Shown: positions 9,509-19,651 of the stretch, in pieces
How the letters are laid out: each line of letters starts with the position of its first letter
Numbering within the stretch: the stretch's first letter is position 1
Source of the DNA: Xanthomonas sacchari
GTDB lineage: Bacteria > Pseudomonadota > Gammaproteobacteria > Xanthomonadales > Xanthomonadaceae
Direction of reading: 5' to 3'
Assembly: GCF_024266585.1 (NCBI RefSeq)
Contig: NZ_CP100647.1
Coordinates: forward strand, 4,693,001-4,757,000
DNA length: 64,000 nt
Made by a program: the position numbers and the translations under genes
Notes under the pieces: generated by a model
The model's database searches: none
Told to the model about the DNA's origin: nothing
The model's input: only the letters and a program-made list of their open reading frames with translations

Positions 9509-11467
9509 CTAGCGCGCCGGCGGACGCTGCACCAGGCCCGGCGCGTCGGCGATGAAGGTGTCGAGCACGCCGTCGGCGACCTTGACCGGGCCGCCGAAGC
9601 GGGTCGCGCCGGGAATGGAGGGGATCGCCCCGGCCTGCGCGGCCAGCTGCCCGGCCGCGGCGAACGTGCCTGCCGCCGCCGGGTCGCCGGCCAGCGCCTG
9701 GTTCAGCCCGTCCACGCTCAAGCGCAGCGCGCGGCCCCACAGCGCGGTCGCGTCCAGCCAGGGCGCGGCCTCAGCGACGAAGCCGGCGGTGGCGGTGCTG
9801 GCGCGGATGCGCTGCGGTGCCGCCGCCAGGGCGTCGGCCGCGCGGCCCAGCGCGGCCAGCGCCGCGGTGCGGGCCGCCGGATCGCCGTCGGCCAGCGCGT
9901 CGCGGGCGGCGTCGATCAGCGCCTTGAGCCGCGGCGCCTGCGGCTGCCAGGGCAGATGGCCGAAAGTCGGCGCCAGGTGCTGGGTGTCGAAGAAGGTGAG
10001 CAGTGCGTCGGCCACCGGCGCGTCGCCGCCGGCCAGGTCGCGCGCGGCCGCACGCCAGGTGCGCTGCGCGTCGTAGCCGCGGTCGTTCCAGGCGAAGGCC
10101 AGCACCCCGGCCACCGCCGGCCGACTGGCCACTTCCTGGTTCATCGGGTTGGCGACGATGCCGCTCAGCTCCGCCGACAGCCCGGCCTGGCGGCGGTCGT
10201 ACGGCGCCAGCAGCAGGCGCCCGGCGGTTTCGGCGAAGTCGTTGACCGGATAGTTGTCCCACAGCAGCGTCTTGCGCCCGAACGCCTTGGTCGCGTTCTT
10301 CGCGTCGCTCACCGAGATCGACGCCGGGACCACATCGGTGCCGGTCCACTGCACCACCACGCGCGGATCCAGCGCCTGTCGCAGCGTCGCCTTGTACGGC
10401 GACTCGGTGACGTTGTAGTACTCGGTCGGCACCATGATCAGCGCGCCGTGGCCGGCCGCGGCGATGTCCGCCTGCACCGCATTGAGCAACCGCGCCTGCG
10501 CGGTGGCCGCGGCCTGCTCGCCGGCGGGGCCGAACGCGGTGGCGTCGCCGGGGCAGTTCCACTTGGTGTATTCGATGTCGTCGAAGGCGATGTAGAAGCT
10601 GCGCACGCCGCGGGCGCGCAGCGCGGCGAACTTGCGCCGGATCGCCTGCAGGTCGGCCGGGTCGCTGTAGCAGATCGACGGCCCCGGCGAGAGCGCATAG
10701 ACGAAGTTGATGTGCTCGCGATTGGCGACCGCGGCCAGCTTGCCCAGCGCCGCCAGCGTGGCGGCCGGATACGGCGCGCGCCAGCGATCGCGCGCGAACG
10801 CGTCGTCCTTGGGGCTGTAGATGAAGGTGTTGGCCTTGAAGCGCGCCAGGAACGCCAGGTGCGCGGCGCGCTCGGCCATGCTCCAGGGTTTGCCGTAGAA
10901 ACCCTCGATCGTGCCGCGCACCGGCATCGCCGGCGCGTCGGTCACCGCCACCGAGGCGATGCGCCCGTGCGCGACCAGTTGCCGGAAGGTCTGCGCCGCG
11001 TGGTACAGGCCGTCGCCGTCGCGACCGGCCAGCACGATCAGCGCGCCGCGGCCGCGCGCCACACTGCCCAGCGCATAGCCTTCCGCGCGCTCGGGCACGT
11101 CCAGGTCGACGACGGCCAGCGCATCGCGCACCGGCGCGGCGTCGACGGTGCCCAGCACCACCGCCACCGCCTGCGGGTCGCGCGGCAGCGCGCTGGCGCG
11201 GCGGATGCGGGAGACCCCGGCCTGGCGCAACACCGCGCGCACCAGCGCGTCGGTGGCCGGATCGGGCGTGCCGGCCTGCACCAGCACCACCGACGGCCCG
11301 AGCGGCAGTTCCGGCCCGAGCAGGCGCAGCGCGGTCGGCGCCGGGTACACCGCCGGCAGCGTGGCCGGCGTCGCCGCCAGCGCGGGCGCGGCGATCGAGC
11401 CGGCCAGCAGCGCCAGCGCCAGGATGTAGCGGCCAAGGCCGGAACGGCCACCATGGTCGGTTCGCAT
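9509..11467 (-). CDS. Secreted GH84 beta-N-acetylglucosaminidase
   Basis: Exo-acting glycosidase predicted to release N-acetylglucosamine by substrate-assisted catalysis. 652 residues from the ATG at 11467. A hydrophobic signal segment (LALALLAGSIAAPALA) gives periplasmic or extracellular export. The N-terminal part (about 35-150) resembles the GH20b-like domain that precedes GH84 catalysis. The catalytic domain begins at GTIEGFYGKPWS, and the adjacent acid pair FDDIEY is Asp296-Asp297. FDDIEY, TGTDVVP and LLWDNYPVND are GH84 landmarks. It is single and divergent from aroQ, with a palindromic GntR/HutC-type operator 35 bp upstream, consistent with GlcNAc-responsive control. Confidence 0.92.
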   Translation of the reverse strand: MRTDHGGRSGLGRYILALALLAGSIAAPALAATPATLPAVYPAPTALRLLGPELPLGPSVVLVQAGTPDPATDALVRAVLRQAGVSRIRRASALPRDPQAVAVVLGTVDAAPVRDALAVVDLDVPERAEGYALGSVARGRGALIVLAGRDGDGLYHAAQTFRQLVAHGRIASVAVTDAPAMPVRGTIEGFYGKPWSMAERAAHLAFLARFKANTFIYSPKDDAFARDRWRAPYPAATLAALGKLAAVANREHINFVYALSPGPSICYSDPADLQAIRRKFAALRARGVRSFYIAFDDIEYTKWNCPGDATAFGPAGEQAAATAQARLLNAVQADIAAAGHGALIMVPTEYYNVTESPYKATLRQALDPRVVVQWTGTDVVPASISVSDAKNATKAFGRKTLLWDNYPVNDFAETAGRLLLAPYDRRQAGLSAELSGIVANPMNQEVASRPAVAGVLAFAWNDRGYDAQRTWRAAARDLAGGDAPVADALLTFFDTQHLAPTFGHLPWQPQAPRLKALIDAARDALADGDPAARTAALAALGRAADALAAAPQRIRASTATAGFVAEAAPWLDATALWGRALRLSVDGLNQALAGDPAAAGTFAAAGQLAAQAGAIPSIPGATRFGGPVKVADGVLDTFIADAPGLVQRPPAR

Positions 11468-11501
11468 GCGCCCACTCCCGATTGGTATTTCAGTGATTTC
11501 C

Positions 11502-11519
11502 AAATGGTATATACCACTT
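11502..11519 (-). promoter_or_regulatory. NagQ/DasR-like palindromic operator upstream of the GH84 gene
   Basis: The core TGGTATATACCA (11505-11516) is a perfect 12-bp palindrome, 35 bp upstream of the GH84 start. HutC-subfamily GntR regulators of amino-sugar use (DasR, YvoA/NagR, NagQ) bind palindromes related to TGGTCTAGACCA. The adjacent gene product releases GlcNAc, which makes the assignment attractive. A further half-site, ATTGGTAT, is at 11481-11488. The regulator itself is not in this window. Confidence 0.6.
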
Positions 11520-11692
11520 ATGGCGGCGGCGCCGCGCGGGCGCCGGCACTGCAATCGTCCCGACCCATGCGGCAGCGAGACTTGCCTGGCCCGCGCACGA
11601 TGGGCCATCACCGTAGGCCGCGGGCGCTGCGTCCTCCCTGCGGCCGAGGCCCGCCGCGCGCCGCATGACGCCCCGCAGCCCGGCGACATAAT

Positions 11693-11706
11693 CAAACATT
11701 TGTTTA
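11693..11706. promoter_or_regulatory. PsrA/TetR-like inverted repeat upstream of aroQ
   Basis: CAAACATTTGTTTA fits the C/GAAAC-N2-4-GTTTG/C consensus of the fatty-acid sensor PsrA except for the last base. It lies 80 bp upstream of aroQ, in an A+T-rich patch that could be a promoter. Binding is inference. Confidence 0.35.
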
Positions 11707-11785
11707 AAACACCCGCAACTTCGCCGAACTGGACAGCAATGCCGGCTTCGCGCAGACTGCCGCCCTTTCGGCTGTTTTGTTCCCG

Positions 11786-12232
11786 ATGGCGCGACTGCTG
11801 CTGCTGCATGGCCCCAATCTCAACCTGCTCGGCACCCGCGAGCCGGGCGTGTACGGCCATGCCACCATGGCGCAGATCGACGCGGCGCTGCAGGCCCAGG
11901 CCAGTGCCGCCGGCCACCAGCTGGAGAGCCTGCAGTCCAACGCCGAACACGTGCTGGTCGACCGGGTGCAGGCCGCGCGCGCCGACGGCACCGCCTTCAT
12001 CCTGATCAACCCGGCGGCCTTCACCCATACCTCGGTGGCGCTGCGCGACGCGCTGGCGGCGGTGGCGATCCCGTTCATCGAGATCCACCTGTCCAACCCG
12101 CACAGCCGCGAGCCGTTCCGCCACCACAGCTATTTCAGCGACCACGCGGTCGGCGTGGTCTGCGGTTTCGGCGCCGACAGCTACCGCTATGCGATGGATG
12201 CGGCGCTGACCCGGCTGGGAACTGCCGCATGA
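11786..12232 (+). CDS. aroQ: 3-dehydroquinate dehydratase, type II
   Basis: Catalyses 3-dehydroquinate to 3-dehydroshikimate in the shikimate pathway as a dodecamer. The ATG at 11786 gives 148 residues; a TTG three codons earlier is in frame but unnecessary. The signature [20 protein letters not shown] includes the catalytic Tyr23. The active-site Asn/His region [10 protein letters not shown] and the substrate loop [10 protein letters not shown] are intact. It is followed by a terminator-like hairpin and then accB; aroQ-accB-accC order is conserved in many proteobacteria. Confidence 0.97.
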   Translation: MARLLLLHGPNLNLLGTREPGVYGHATMAQIDAALQAQASAAGHQLESLQSNAEHVLVDRVQAARADGTAFILINPAAFTHTSVALRDALAAVAIPFIEIHLSNPHSREPFRHHSYFSDHAVGVVCGFGADSYRYAMDAALTRLGTAA

Positions 12233-12271
12233 GCCGCGCCCGACCGGTGCCGCACACCCCCGTCTGAGTCC

Positions 12272-12295
12272 CCGGGCCGCGCGCCCGGTCTTTTT
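12272..12295 (+). terminator. Intrinsic terminator or attenuator between aroQ and accB
   Basis: CCGGGC-CGCGC-GCCCGG followed by TCTTTTT ends 23 nt before the accB ATG. It would limit readthrough from aroQ into accB. Confidence 0.6.
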
Positions 12296-12318
12296 CCGAG
12301 TCACCTCAAGAGGCCGTT

Positions 12319-12801
12319 ATGGATCTCCGCAAAATCAAGAAACTGATCGACCTGCTGGAAGAATCGAATCTCGCCGAGATCGAGATCAAGGAAGGCGAGG
12401 AAAGCGTGCGCCTGGCGCGCACCCCCAAGGGCATGACCGGCAGCGCGCCGCAGTACGTGGCCGCCGCCCCGGTGGCCGCGCCGGCGGCGGCCGCGCCGAT
12501 GCCGATGAACTCGCCCACCGAAGCCTCCACCGGCGGCAGCGCCAAGCCCGGCAACGCCCTGCCCGAGGGCCACGTGCTGCGCGCGCCGATGGTCGGCACC
12601 TTCTACACCTCGCCGGCGCCGGACAAGCCCGCCTTCGTCAGCGTCGGCCAGGCGGTCAAGGCCGGCGAGACCCTGGCGATCATCGAGGCGATGAAGATGT
12701 TCAACCCGATCGAAGCCGACGTCTCCGGCACCATCGTCGCGATCCTGGGCGAAAGCGGCCAGCCGGTGGAGTTTGACCAGCCGTTGTTTGTGATTGGCTG
12801 A
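12319..12801 (+). CDS. accB: Biotin carboxyl carrier protein of acetyl-CoA carboxylase
   Basis: Carries the biotin that AccC carboxylates for malonyl-CoA synthesis. 160 residues. The start ATG follows GAGGCCGTT (12309-12317). An N-terminal helical region ([23 protein letters not shown]) is followed by an Ala/Pro-rich linker (about residues 50-75) and the biotinyl domain with EAMKM (biotinylated Lys126). The protruding thumb ([17 protein letters not shown]) is present, as expected for BCCP. accC is 449 bp downstream, separated by an inserted four-helix-bundle gene. Confidence 0.97.
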   Translation: MDLRKIKKLIDLLEESNLAEIEIKEGEESVRLARTPKGMTGSAPQYVAAAPVAAPAAAAPMPMNSPTEASTGGSAKPGNALPEGHVLRAPMVGTFYTSPAPDKPAFVSVGQAVKAGETLAIIEAMKMFNPIEADVSGTIVAILGESGQPVEFDQPLFVIG

Positions 12802-12807
12802 GACGCC

Positions 12808-13241
12808 GGGAATCGGGAGTGGAGAATGGGGAATCGTCAAAGCGGCCACACGAGCGGCTCGACGTCTGGCGCGACTCCATGGATCTGGTGGGAATGATCT
12901 ACCGCCTCTCCGAGACGTTTCCGGCGACGGAACGTTTCGGGCTTACGGCGCAGCTGCGCCGCGCAGCGGTCAGCATCCCCGCCAACATCGCCGAAGGCGC
13001 GGCACGCCGCTCCACTCCCGAATACCTGCGCTTCCTGTCGATCGCACGTGGCTCGCTGTCCGAGGCAAGCACGCATCTGCAGATCGCGCGCCGGCTCGAC
13101 TACACCCCCGACATCGCGGCACTCGACGGATTGATCGATACGATCTTCGCCAAACTGACCGCATTGATGAATGTCCTGAGCAAGCGCGGAGATTGACGAT
13201 GCACGCCGTCCTCCATTCCCGATTCTCCATTCCCAATTCCC
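12808..13241. mobile_element. Heptad-bracketed cassette carrying a four-helix-bundle gene, between accB and accC
   Basis: The left end has four heptads (GGGAATC, GGGAGTG, GAGAATG, GGGAATC; 12808-12835). The right end has four of inverse orientation (CATTCCC, GATTCTC, CATTCCC, AATTCCC; 13214-13241). The 434-bp segment holds exactly one gene. It starts 7 bp after the accB stop and ends 9 bp before the accC start. This looks like a discrete insertion. No transposase or target-site duplication is visible, so mobilisation in trans is inference. Confidence 0.55.
12819..13196 (+). CDS. Four-helix-bundle protein of the 23S rRNA intervening-sequence (IVP/Avd-like) family
   Basis: 125 residues. The family signature is strong: HERLDVWRDSMDLVGMIYRL, FGLTAQLRRAAVSIPANIAEG and EYLRFLSIARGSLSEAST, ending in helices that repack as a four-helix bundle. 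Members are encoded in 23S rRNA intervening sequences or as stand-alone genes; Avd of diversity-generating retroelements is a distant relative. Function is unknown. The only start codon that keeps the conserved HERLDVW block is the GTG at 12819, which lies inside the left heptad array, so the repeat itself supplies the start. It sits between accB and accC. Confidence 0.85.
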   Translation: MENGESSKRPHERLDVWRDSMDLVGMIYRLSETFPATERFGLTAQLRRAAVSIPANIAEGAARRSTPEYLRFLSIARGSLSEASTHLQIARRLDYTPDIAALDGLIDTIFAKLTALMNVLSKRGD

Positions 13242-13250
13242 GGCCTTCCC

Positions 13251-14618
<1,368 letters not shown>

Positions 14619-14623
14619 AAGCG

Positions 14624-14831
14624 GGGAATGGGGAAACGGGAATCGGCAGTGCCGGTTCCCGATGTCCGATGACGAAGGCCCACGACCACGGGGATGCAGC
14701 ACCTCAGCGACCGCCGGCTGACGCCCGTACTACAGACCTGGCGCACGGCAAGTCGGCGTGCCTGAGTCGCCTAGAGCAAGGAGGAATCGGGAACCGCTGT
14801 CGCGATTCCCGATTCCCCACTCCCCATTCCC
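14624..14831. repeat. Second heptad-bracketed segment, downstream of accC, with no gene
   Basis: The left array GGGAATG-GGGAAAC-GGGAATC is at 14624-14644. The inverse array GATTCCC-GATTCCC-CACTCCC-CATTCCC is at 14804-14831. The roughly 160 bp between them have no credible reading frame. It may be an empty or decayed relative of the accB-accC cassette. It fills the convergent gap between accC and the next gene. Confidence 0.6.
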
Positions 14832-14833
14832 GG

Positions 14834-15190
14834 CTATTTCTCCTGCTGCGTCCCCGCCACCGGCTCCGCGCCCAGGCTCGAGGTCGGGCTGACGATCATC
14901 ACCGTCTCGGTGGAGCCGTCCGGCCAGACGATCTGGAAGGTGCTGCCGGGGGCCAGGGTGGAGAACGGCATGCCGCTGTTGGCGCGGTAGATCGCCGCCA
15001 CCTGTGCGGCGCCGGCGCGGCGCAGGTCCGGCGCGGCGTGCGCGGTGGTCAGTTCGACCTTGGACAGGCCGCGGTAGCGCTGTTCGGCGGTGTCGATCAG
15101 CAACAGGCCCGCCGCCGCCGCCGAGTAGGCGACGAAGGCCAGGACCCAGAACCAGAATTTGGCGCCATGCAGCCATCGCCGGTAATTCAT
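14834..15190 (-). CDS. Small membrane-anchored protein, conserved hypothetical
   Basis: 118 residues from the ATG at 15190, which overlaps the upstream gene's stop as ATGA, implying coupled translation. One N-terminal membrane helix (FWFWVLAFVAYSAAAAGLLLI, about residues 12-32) precedes a small soluble domain of about 80 residues (FQIVWPDGSTETVMIVSPTSS) that should face the periplasm. I do not recognise a named family. With its partner it forms a two-gene unit found near accC in xanthomonads; a cell-envelope role is inferred only from topology. Confidence 0.75.
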   Translation of the reverse strand: MNYRRWLHGAKFWFWVLAFVAYSAAAAGLLLIDTAEQRYRGLSKVELTTAHAAPDLRRAGAAQVAAIYRANSGMPFSTLAPGSTFQIVWPDGSTETVMIVSPTSSLGAEPVAGTQQEK

Positions 15191-16104
15191 GAGCCTGCTC
15201 CCTTGCTGTCCAACAGTCGATTGACCATGTCGTTCATCGTGTCCGTGCCTTGCCGCGGCACCGCGGCGTCGTAAACAAAACTGCTGAAATCCTGGGAGGG
15301 ATCGCGCGAGCAGATCCCGCCGTTGGCGCAATAGCGGGTCATCAACTCGCTATCCGGGCCGCAATCCAATCCCAGCCTGCAGGCGGCCAACTGCCAGGCC
15401 AATTCGGAAAACTGGGTACCGGCCACGCGACCGTCCAGGCCGTCGTCGCCGCTGGCGGCCAGGCCCATCGCCGGCGCCAGCGCCACATAGGCATCCGGAT
15501 CGCCGGAGGCGCGTACCCGCGCGACCAGGTCGCGCTTGTACTCGGCGCCGGCGTGCAGCGGCTGGCCCAGCGCCAGCAGCGCCGCTTCGGCGGCCAGGTT
15601 GCCGCCGCGTGCGGCCTGCACGCGCTGGGCGACGATGGCCTGGCGGGTGAGGCCGTCGCCGGGCACGAACCCGGCGCAGCGGCGGCCGACGCGGGCGCGC
15701 GCCTGCACCATCTGCGCCGAGGTCGGCAGGCGTGCATCGGCGATCGCGCGAGTGTCGGCGCCGTAGCCGACCGGGTCCATCGCATAGCCGGCGCAGTAGT
15801 CGTAGATGCGGCTGAGCCGCCAGGAGGCCTCGGGGTCGCCATGCGCGGCGGCGATCGACAGCTGCTGCGCGGCGCGGTAGAGGTCGGCCCCCCGTTCGCC
15901 GTCGGCCTCCCCGCGCAGGCGCGCAGGCGCCGGCATCGACGCCGCCACCGGCGCAGTCGCCGGCGCGGCGGACGCAGGCGCGGCGCCGACCACCATCGGG
16001 ACCGCCGGCGCGGCCGGCAGCGATAGCGCCCGATAGGCGACCACGCCCAGCAACAGCGCGGCGGGCGCCAGCAACAGCCAGGTTGGACGGGACACGACGG
16101 GCAT
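15187..16104 (-). CDS. Membrane-anchored periplasmic protein, conserved hypothetical (Sel1-like helical repeats possible)
   Basis: 305 residues. An N-terminal hydrophobic anchor ([21 protein letters not shown]) is followed by an Ala/Pro-rich stretch to about residue 65 and an alpha-helical domain. That domain contains blocks such as [19 protein letters not shown] and [17 protein letters not shown], which resemble Sel1/TPR-type repeats. Cysteines near the C-terminus ([16 protein letters not shown]) may form disulfides in the periplasm. It is the first gene of a pair overlapping the next by 4 nt. The biochemical function is not evident. Confidence 0.75.
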   Translation of the reverse strand: MPVVSRPTWLLLAPAALLLGVVAYRALSLPAAPAVPMVVGAAPASAAPATAPVAASMPAPARLRGEADGERGADLYRAAQQLSIAAAHGDPEASWRLSRIYDYCAGYAMDPVGYGADTRAIADARLPTSAQMVQARARVGRRCAGFVPGDGLTRQAIVAQRVQAARGGNLAAEAALLALGQPLHAGAEYKRDLVARVRASGDPDAYVALAPAMGLAASGDDGLDGRVAGTQFSELAWQLAACRLGLDCGPDSELMTRYCANGGICSRDPSQDFSSFVYDAAVPRQGTDTMNDMVNRLLDSKGAGS

Positions 16105-16687
16105 GCGCGAAAGAGCCGGACAACGGGCAAAGGCGCAGCCGGACCCCCTGTCGCCCGGCCGCTGCGAGCCGGCAGTCTACCCTAGCCCACGGCCGCGGTA
16201 TGCGCCAACTGCCCCCGCGCGGCACCGGTGCGCGGGCGCGCGGACCGGCGAGACGGACGAACGGCATGGCGCGATGGCCGTCGCGCCGCCCGGTTCGCCC
16301 CTCCTTTCCGAGCGGGCAGCGCCTGGCGGTGGTGCCCGCCCTTTCGGCCGGCCGCATCCCGGCCTCGGGTTAGTTCGGCCGCACCTCGCCCAAGGCCGCG
16401 GTCCGCGGCGGTCCTGCCGCCGCGCCGGCGCCACCCGCACAGCGATACGGCCGGACACGACGACGGCCACACGCATGGCCGGCTCTCCCCAGGGCGAACG
16501 GCCCGCAGCCGCGCGACGCCGCCCACAACCATCGTGGGGTCGCATGCCGAACGCCGCCGGCAAGTCACGGTTCGGTCGCCGCCAGCCCTGGCGCGCGCCC
16601 TGCCTCGGGCGCGCCGGCCAGGCGGTCTCCAGCGCGAAGTCCGCCGCCCGTCTAAGATGCGCGCTTCCCTCGTTGCCCCACCGACCG
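16105..16687. other. 583-bp gap upstream of prmA; no supported feature
   Basis: Very G+C-rich. The prmA frame stays open leftward to 16103, but the extra ~195 codons are Arg/Pro/Ala-rich and do not resemble a protein domain. No REP, heptad array, RNA or clear promoter motif was found. Confidence 0.5.
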
Positions 16688-17608
16688 ATGCCGTTCCTCG
16701 AACTGACCCTGCGCTGCACCGACGCCACCCAGCCCCGCTACGAGACCGCGCTGGAGGACGTCGGCGCGCTGGCGGTGACCCTGCTCGATGCCGACGCCGA
16801 CACCAGCAACGAACGCGCGATCCTGGAACCGGGCGTGGGCGAGACCCCGCTGTGGGGCACGCTCGTGCTCAGCGCGCTGTTCCCCGAGGAACAGGACGCG
16901 CTGGTGCTGCTGGCCGCGCTGGAGGCGTTCGACCCCGGGCTGGACTGGACCCAGGTCACCTTCCGCAAGGTCGACGACCAGGATTGGGAACGGGCCTGGC
17001 TGGACCAGTTCCAGCCGATGCGCTTCGGCGCGCGCACCTTCATCGTGCCGTGGAACCACGACCTGCCCGAAGACGCCAGCGGCGCTGACGCCGCGGTGGT
17101 GCGCCTGGACCCGGGCCTGGCGTTCGGCTCCGGCACCCACCCGACCACCGCGCTGTGCCTGCGCTGGCTGGACGCGCTGGCCGCCGACGGCGCCCTGGCC
17201 CAGGCGCGCGTGCTCGATTTCGGCTGCGGCTCGGGGATCCTGGCGCTGGCCGCGCTGAAGCTGGGCGCCGCCGCCGCGGTGGGCGTGGACAACGACCCGC
17301 AGGCACTGCTGGCCAGCCACGACAACGCCGAACGCAACGCGGTCGGCGAACGCCTGGCGGTGTACCTGCCCGCCGACGAACCGGCCGCCACCTATCCGGT
17401 GGTGGTGGCCAACATCCTCGCCTCGGCGCTGGACGCGCTTGCGCCGACCCTGGCCGCGCGCGTGGCGCCGGGCGGGCGCATCGCCCTGTCCGGCATCCTG
17501 CACGGGCAGGAACAGGAACTGCTGCAGCGCTACGCGCCGTGGTTCACCCGACTGCGCACCGAGCAGGACGGCGACTGGATGCGCATCGACGGCGTGCGCC
17601 GCGACTGA
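16688..17608 (+). CDS. prmA: Ribosomal protein L11 methyltransferase
   Basis: S-adenosylmethionine-dependent trimethylation of L11 at several amines. The ATG at 16688 was chosen because [10 protein letters not shown] is the usual PrmA start and gives 306 residues. The N-terminal substrate-recognition domain (to about residue 100) contains [18 protein letters not shown]; the methyltransferase domain contains [28 protein letters not shown] (SAM motif I, near residue 175) and [16 protein letters not shown]. The upstream in-frame extension is treated as non-coding. Confidence 0.97.
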   Translation: MPFLELTLRCTDATQPRYETALEDVGALAVTLLDADADTSNERAILEPGVGETPLWGTLVLSALFPEEQDALVLLAALEAFDPGLDWTQVTFRKVDDQDWERAWLDQFQPMRFGARTFIVPWNHDLPEDASGADAAVVRLDPGLAFGSGTHPTTALCLRWLDALAADGALAQARVLDFGCGSGILALAALKLGAAAAVGVDNDPQALLASHDNAERNAVGERLAVYLPADEPAATYPVVVANILASALDALAPTLAARVAPGGRIALSGILHGQEQELLQRYAPWFTRLRTEQDGDWMRIDGVRRD

Positions 17609-17793
17609 AGCGGAGCGCGGCCGCGGCCGGCTTCGCCGGCGCGCGGCGGTCCAGGCCAGCGCGCGGCCCGCGCCGGGGCAGGCAGGGCCAGCGCCATATA
17701 GACAGTATCGCTAACATTTCGCCGATGGACAGCGCAGCGAACCACCCGTAGCGGCCGGCGCGGCTATATCTCGCCTCCCTTGCGGAGGTGCGC

Positions 17794-18174
17794 GTGAACA
17801 GCAAGCTGTACGAACGGGTGCGCGAAGCGCGCAAGCTCACCGGCCTGACCCAGGAGGCCCTGGCGCTGGACCTGGGCGTGACCCGCAGCGCGGTGGCGCA
17901 GTGGGAAATGGCCGAAGGCACCGCGCCGGCAGTGGAGCACCTGATCGCCCTGGCCCGCCGCAGCGGGCTGAGCTTCGAGTACCTGGCCACCGGCCGCGGC
18001 GAGCGCGTGTTCGGCGAACCGATCGCGGTGGACGCCGCCGCCATCGGCGAGCTGCCCAACCACTACCAGTTCACCGACCAGCAACTGCGCCTGCTGGAAC
18101 GCTTCGAAAGCCTGAGCCCGCGCCAGCGCGCCGGCCTGCTCGACCTGCTCGACACCCGCAAGCCGCAGCGCTGA
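17794..18174 (+). CDS. XRE-family helix-turn-helix regulator
   Basis: 126 residues. GTG at 17794 is preferred over GTG at 17788 because GCGGAGG (17782-17787) then sits 6 nt upstream. The N-terminal XRE helix-turn-helix is clear (RVREARKLTGLTQEALALDLGVTRSAVAQWEMAEGT). The rest (to residue 126) is a short charged helical tail (YQFTDQQLRLLERFESLSPRQRAGLLDLL), probably a dimerisation segment. No neighbouring toxin gene is present, so it is more likely a stand-alone repressor than an antitoxin. The target is unknown. Confidence 0.85.
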   Translation: MNSKLYERVREARKLTGLTQEALALDLGVTRSAVAQWEMAEGTAPAVEHLIALARRSGLSFEYLATGRGERVFGEPIAVDAAAIGELPNHYQFTDQQLRLLERFESLSPRQRAGLLDLLDTRKPQR

Positions 18175-18299
18175 GCGCCCGCGCGCGCCGTGCTCCGCGG
18201 CGCGCCGGGTCCTGGCAACGGCCAGGGTCAACCGGCGGCGCGCTGCAGATCCAGTCGGCGCATGCTTGAATACGGCTCTCGCCGTCGTCGCCCGCGCGC

Positions 18300-19145
18300 A
18301 TGCCCGATCGCACCCCGCCCCGTCCCAGCCTCGCCACCTTGCTGCGCCAGCCCGACGCGCCCGCCACGCAGGGCGACGCTGCGGCGCAGCCGGCCGAGGA
18401 GGCCGACGCGTCGGCGAGCGCGCCGCCGCTGCCCGAGCTCCCCGCCACAGCGGTCGTCTCGCCGGCGCCTGCGAACGCGGGTCCGCTGGCGGCCAGGGAC
18501 GACGCCGCGGCGCAGCGCGCCGCGCGCGCGTCCGACGACCTGGACGAGCCGGCGCCGCCCACAGCGGAAGTGGACGCCACACCGGCGCCGGTCCCGGCCG
18601 CCGTCGCAGTCGCCACCGCCGCGTCTCCCACGACACCGAGCTTCCTGCACGGCCCGCGCGGACGCCGCCCGGTGCTGCGCGCCGCACCCTGGCAGTGGAT
18701 CGCGCTGGTCGGGCTGGGCCTGCTGCTGGCGCTGCAAATCCTGATCGCCGATCGCCAGCGCCTGGGCGCCGACCCGCGCTGGCGGCCGTGGGTGGCCGGG
18801 GTCTGCCAGGTCCTGGGCTGCCGCGTGCCGGCCTGGCGCGAGCCGGCCGCCTTCACCATGCTCAGCCGCGAGGTGCGGCCGCTGCCCGGCCAGGCCGGCA
18901 CCCTGCAGGTGCAGGCGACCTTCCGCAACGACGCGCGCTGGGCGCAGGCCTGGCCGCTGCTGCAACTGTCCCTGGCCGATGCCGACGGCCGCACCATCGG
19001 CAGCCGCGTGCTGCGCCCGCAGGAGTACCTGGGCCGCACGCGTCCGGATAGCGCCACGCTGGCGCCGGGACAGAGTGCACAGATCGCGTTCCAGGTGCGC
19101 GAACCGGCCGCCGAGACCGCGGCATTCAGTTTCGACTTCCACTGA
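18300..19145 (+). CDS. DUF3426 membrane protein lacking the usual zinc ribbon
   Basis: 281 residues. A long low-complexity, Ala/Pro-rich N-terminal part (to about residue 110) leads into one membrane helix (WIALVGLGLLLALQILIA, near residue 140) and a C-terminal DUF3426 domain (WRPWVAGVCQVLGCRVPAWREP ... LQVQATFRNDARWAQAWPLLQL ... FQVREP). Many DUF3426 proteins start with a Cys4 zinc ribbon; no CXXC pair is visible here. It lies upstream of fis, as in other xanthomonads. Function is unknown. Confidence 0.82.
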   Translation: MPDRTPPRPSLATLLRQPDAPATQGDAAAQPAEEADASASAPPLPELPATAVVSPAPANAGPLAARDDAAAQRAARASDDLDEPAPPTAEVDATPAPVPAAVAVATAASPTTPSFLHGPRGRRPVLRAAPWQWIALVGLGLLLALQILIADRQRLGADPRWRPWVAGVCQVLGCRVPAWREPAAFTMLSREVRPLPGQAGTLQVQATFRNDARWAQAWPLLQLSLADADGRTIGSRVLRPQEYLGRTRPDSATLAPGQSAQIAFQVREPAAETAAFSFDFH

Positions 19146-19197
19146 GAACGCTACGTTCGGGCACGGCGCCATGGCAGTGGCGCAGGCCACGCGCTAG

Positions 19198-19533
<336 letters not shown>

Positions 19534-19539
19534 GGGGCC

Positions 19540-19651
<112 letters not shown>

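Larger units (their letters stand above)
11468..11785. other. 318-bp divergent control region between the GH84 gene and aroQ
   Basis: No gene is supported. It contains two inverted repeats: TGGTATATACCA at 11505-11516 on the GH84 side and CAAAC-N4-GTTTA at 11693-11706 on the aroQ side. Both are listed separately. Confidence 0.7.

Noticed and set aside
9003..9512. 169-codon plus-strand frame in the gap left of the GH84 gene
   Set aside because: Most of it is Arg/Ala-rich with no recognisable fold or ribosome-binding site; only the last ~50 codons look gene-like, not enough to call a gene.
16103..16687. N-terminal extension of the prmA frame
   Set aside because: The extension has no domain features and PrmA homologues start at MPFLEL.
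17788..17793. GTG at 17788 as the start of the XRE regulator
   Set aside because: It directly abuts the GGAGG ribosome-binding site; GTG at 17794 has correct spacing.
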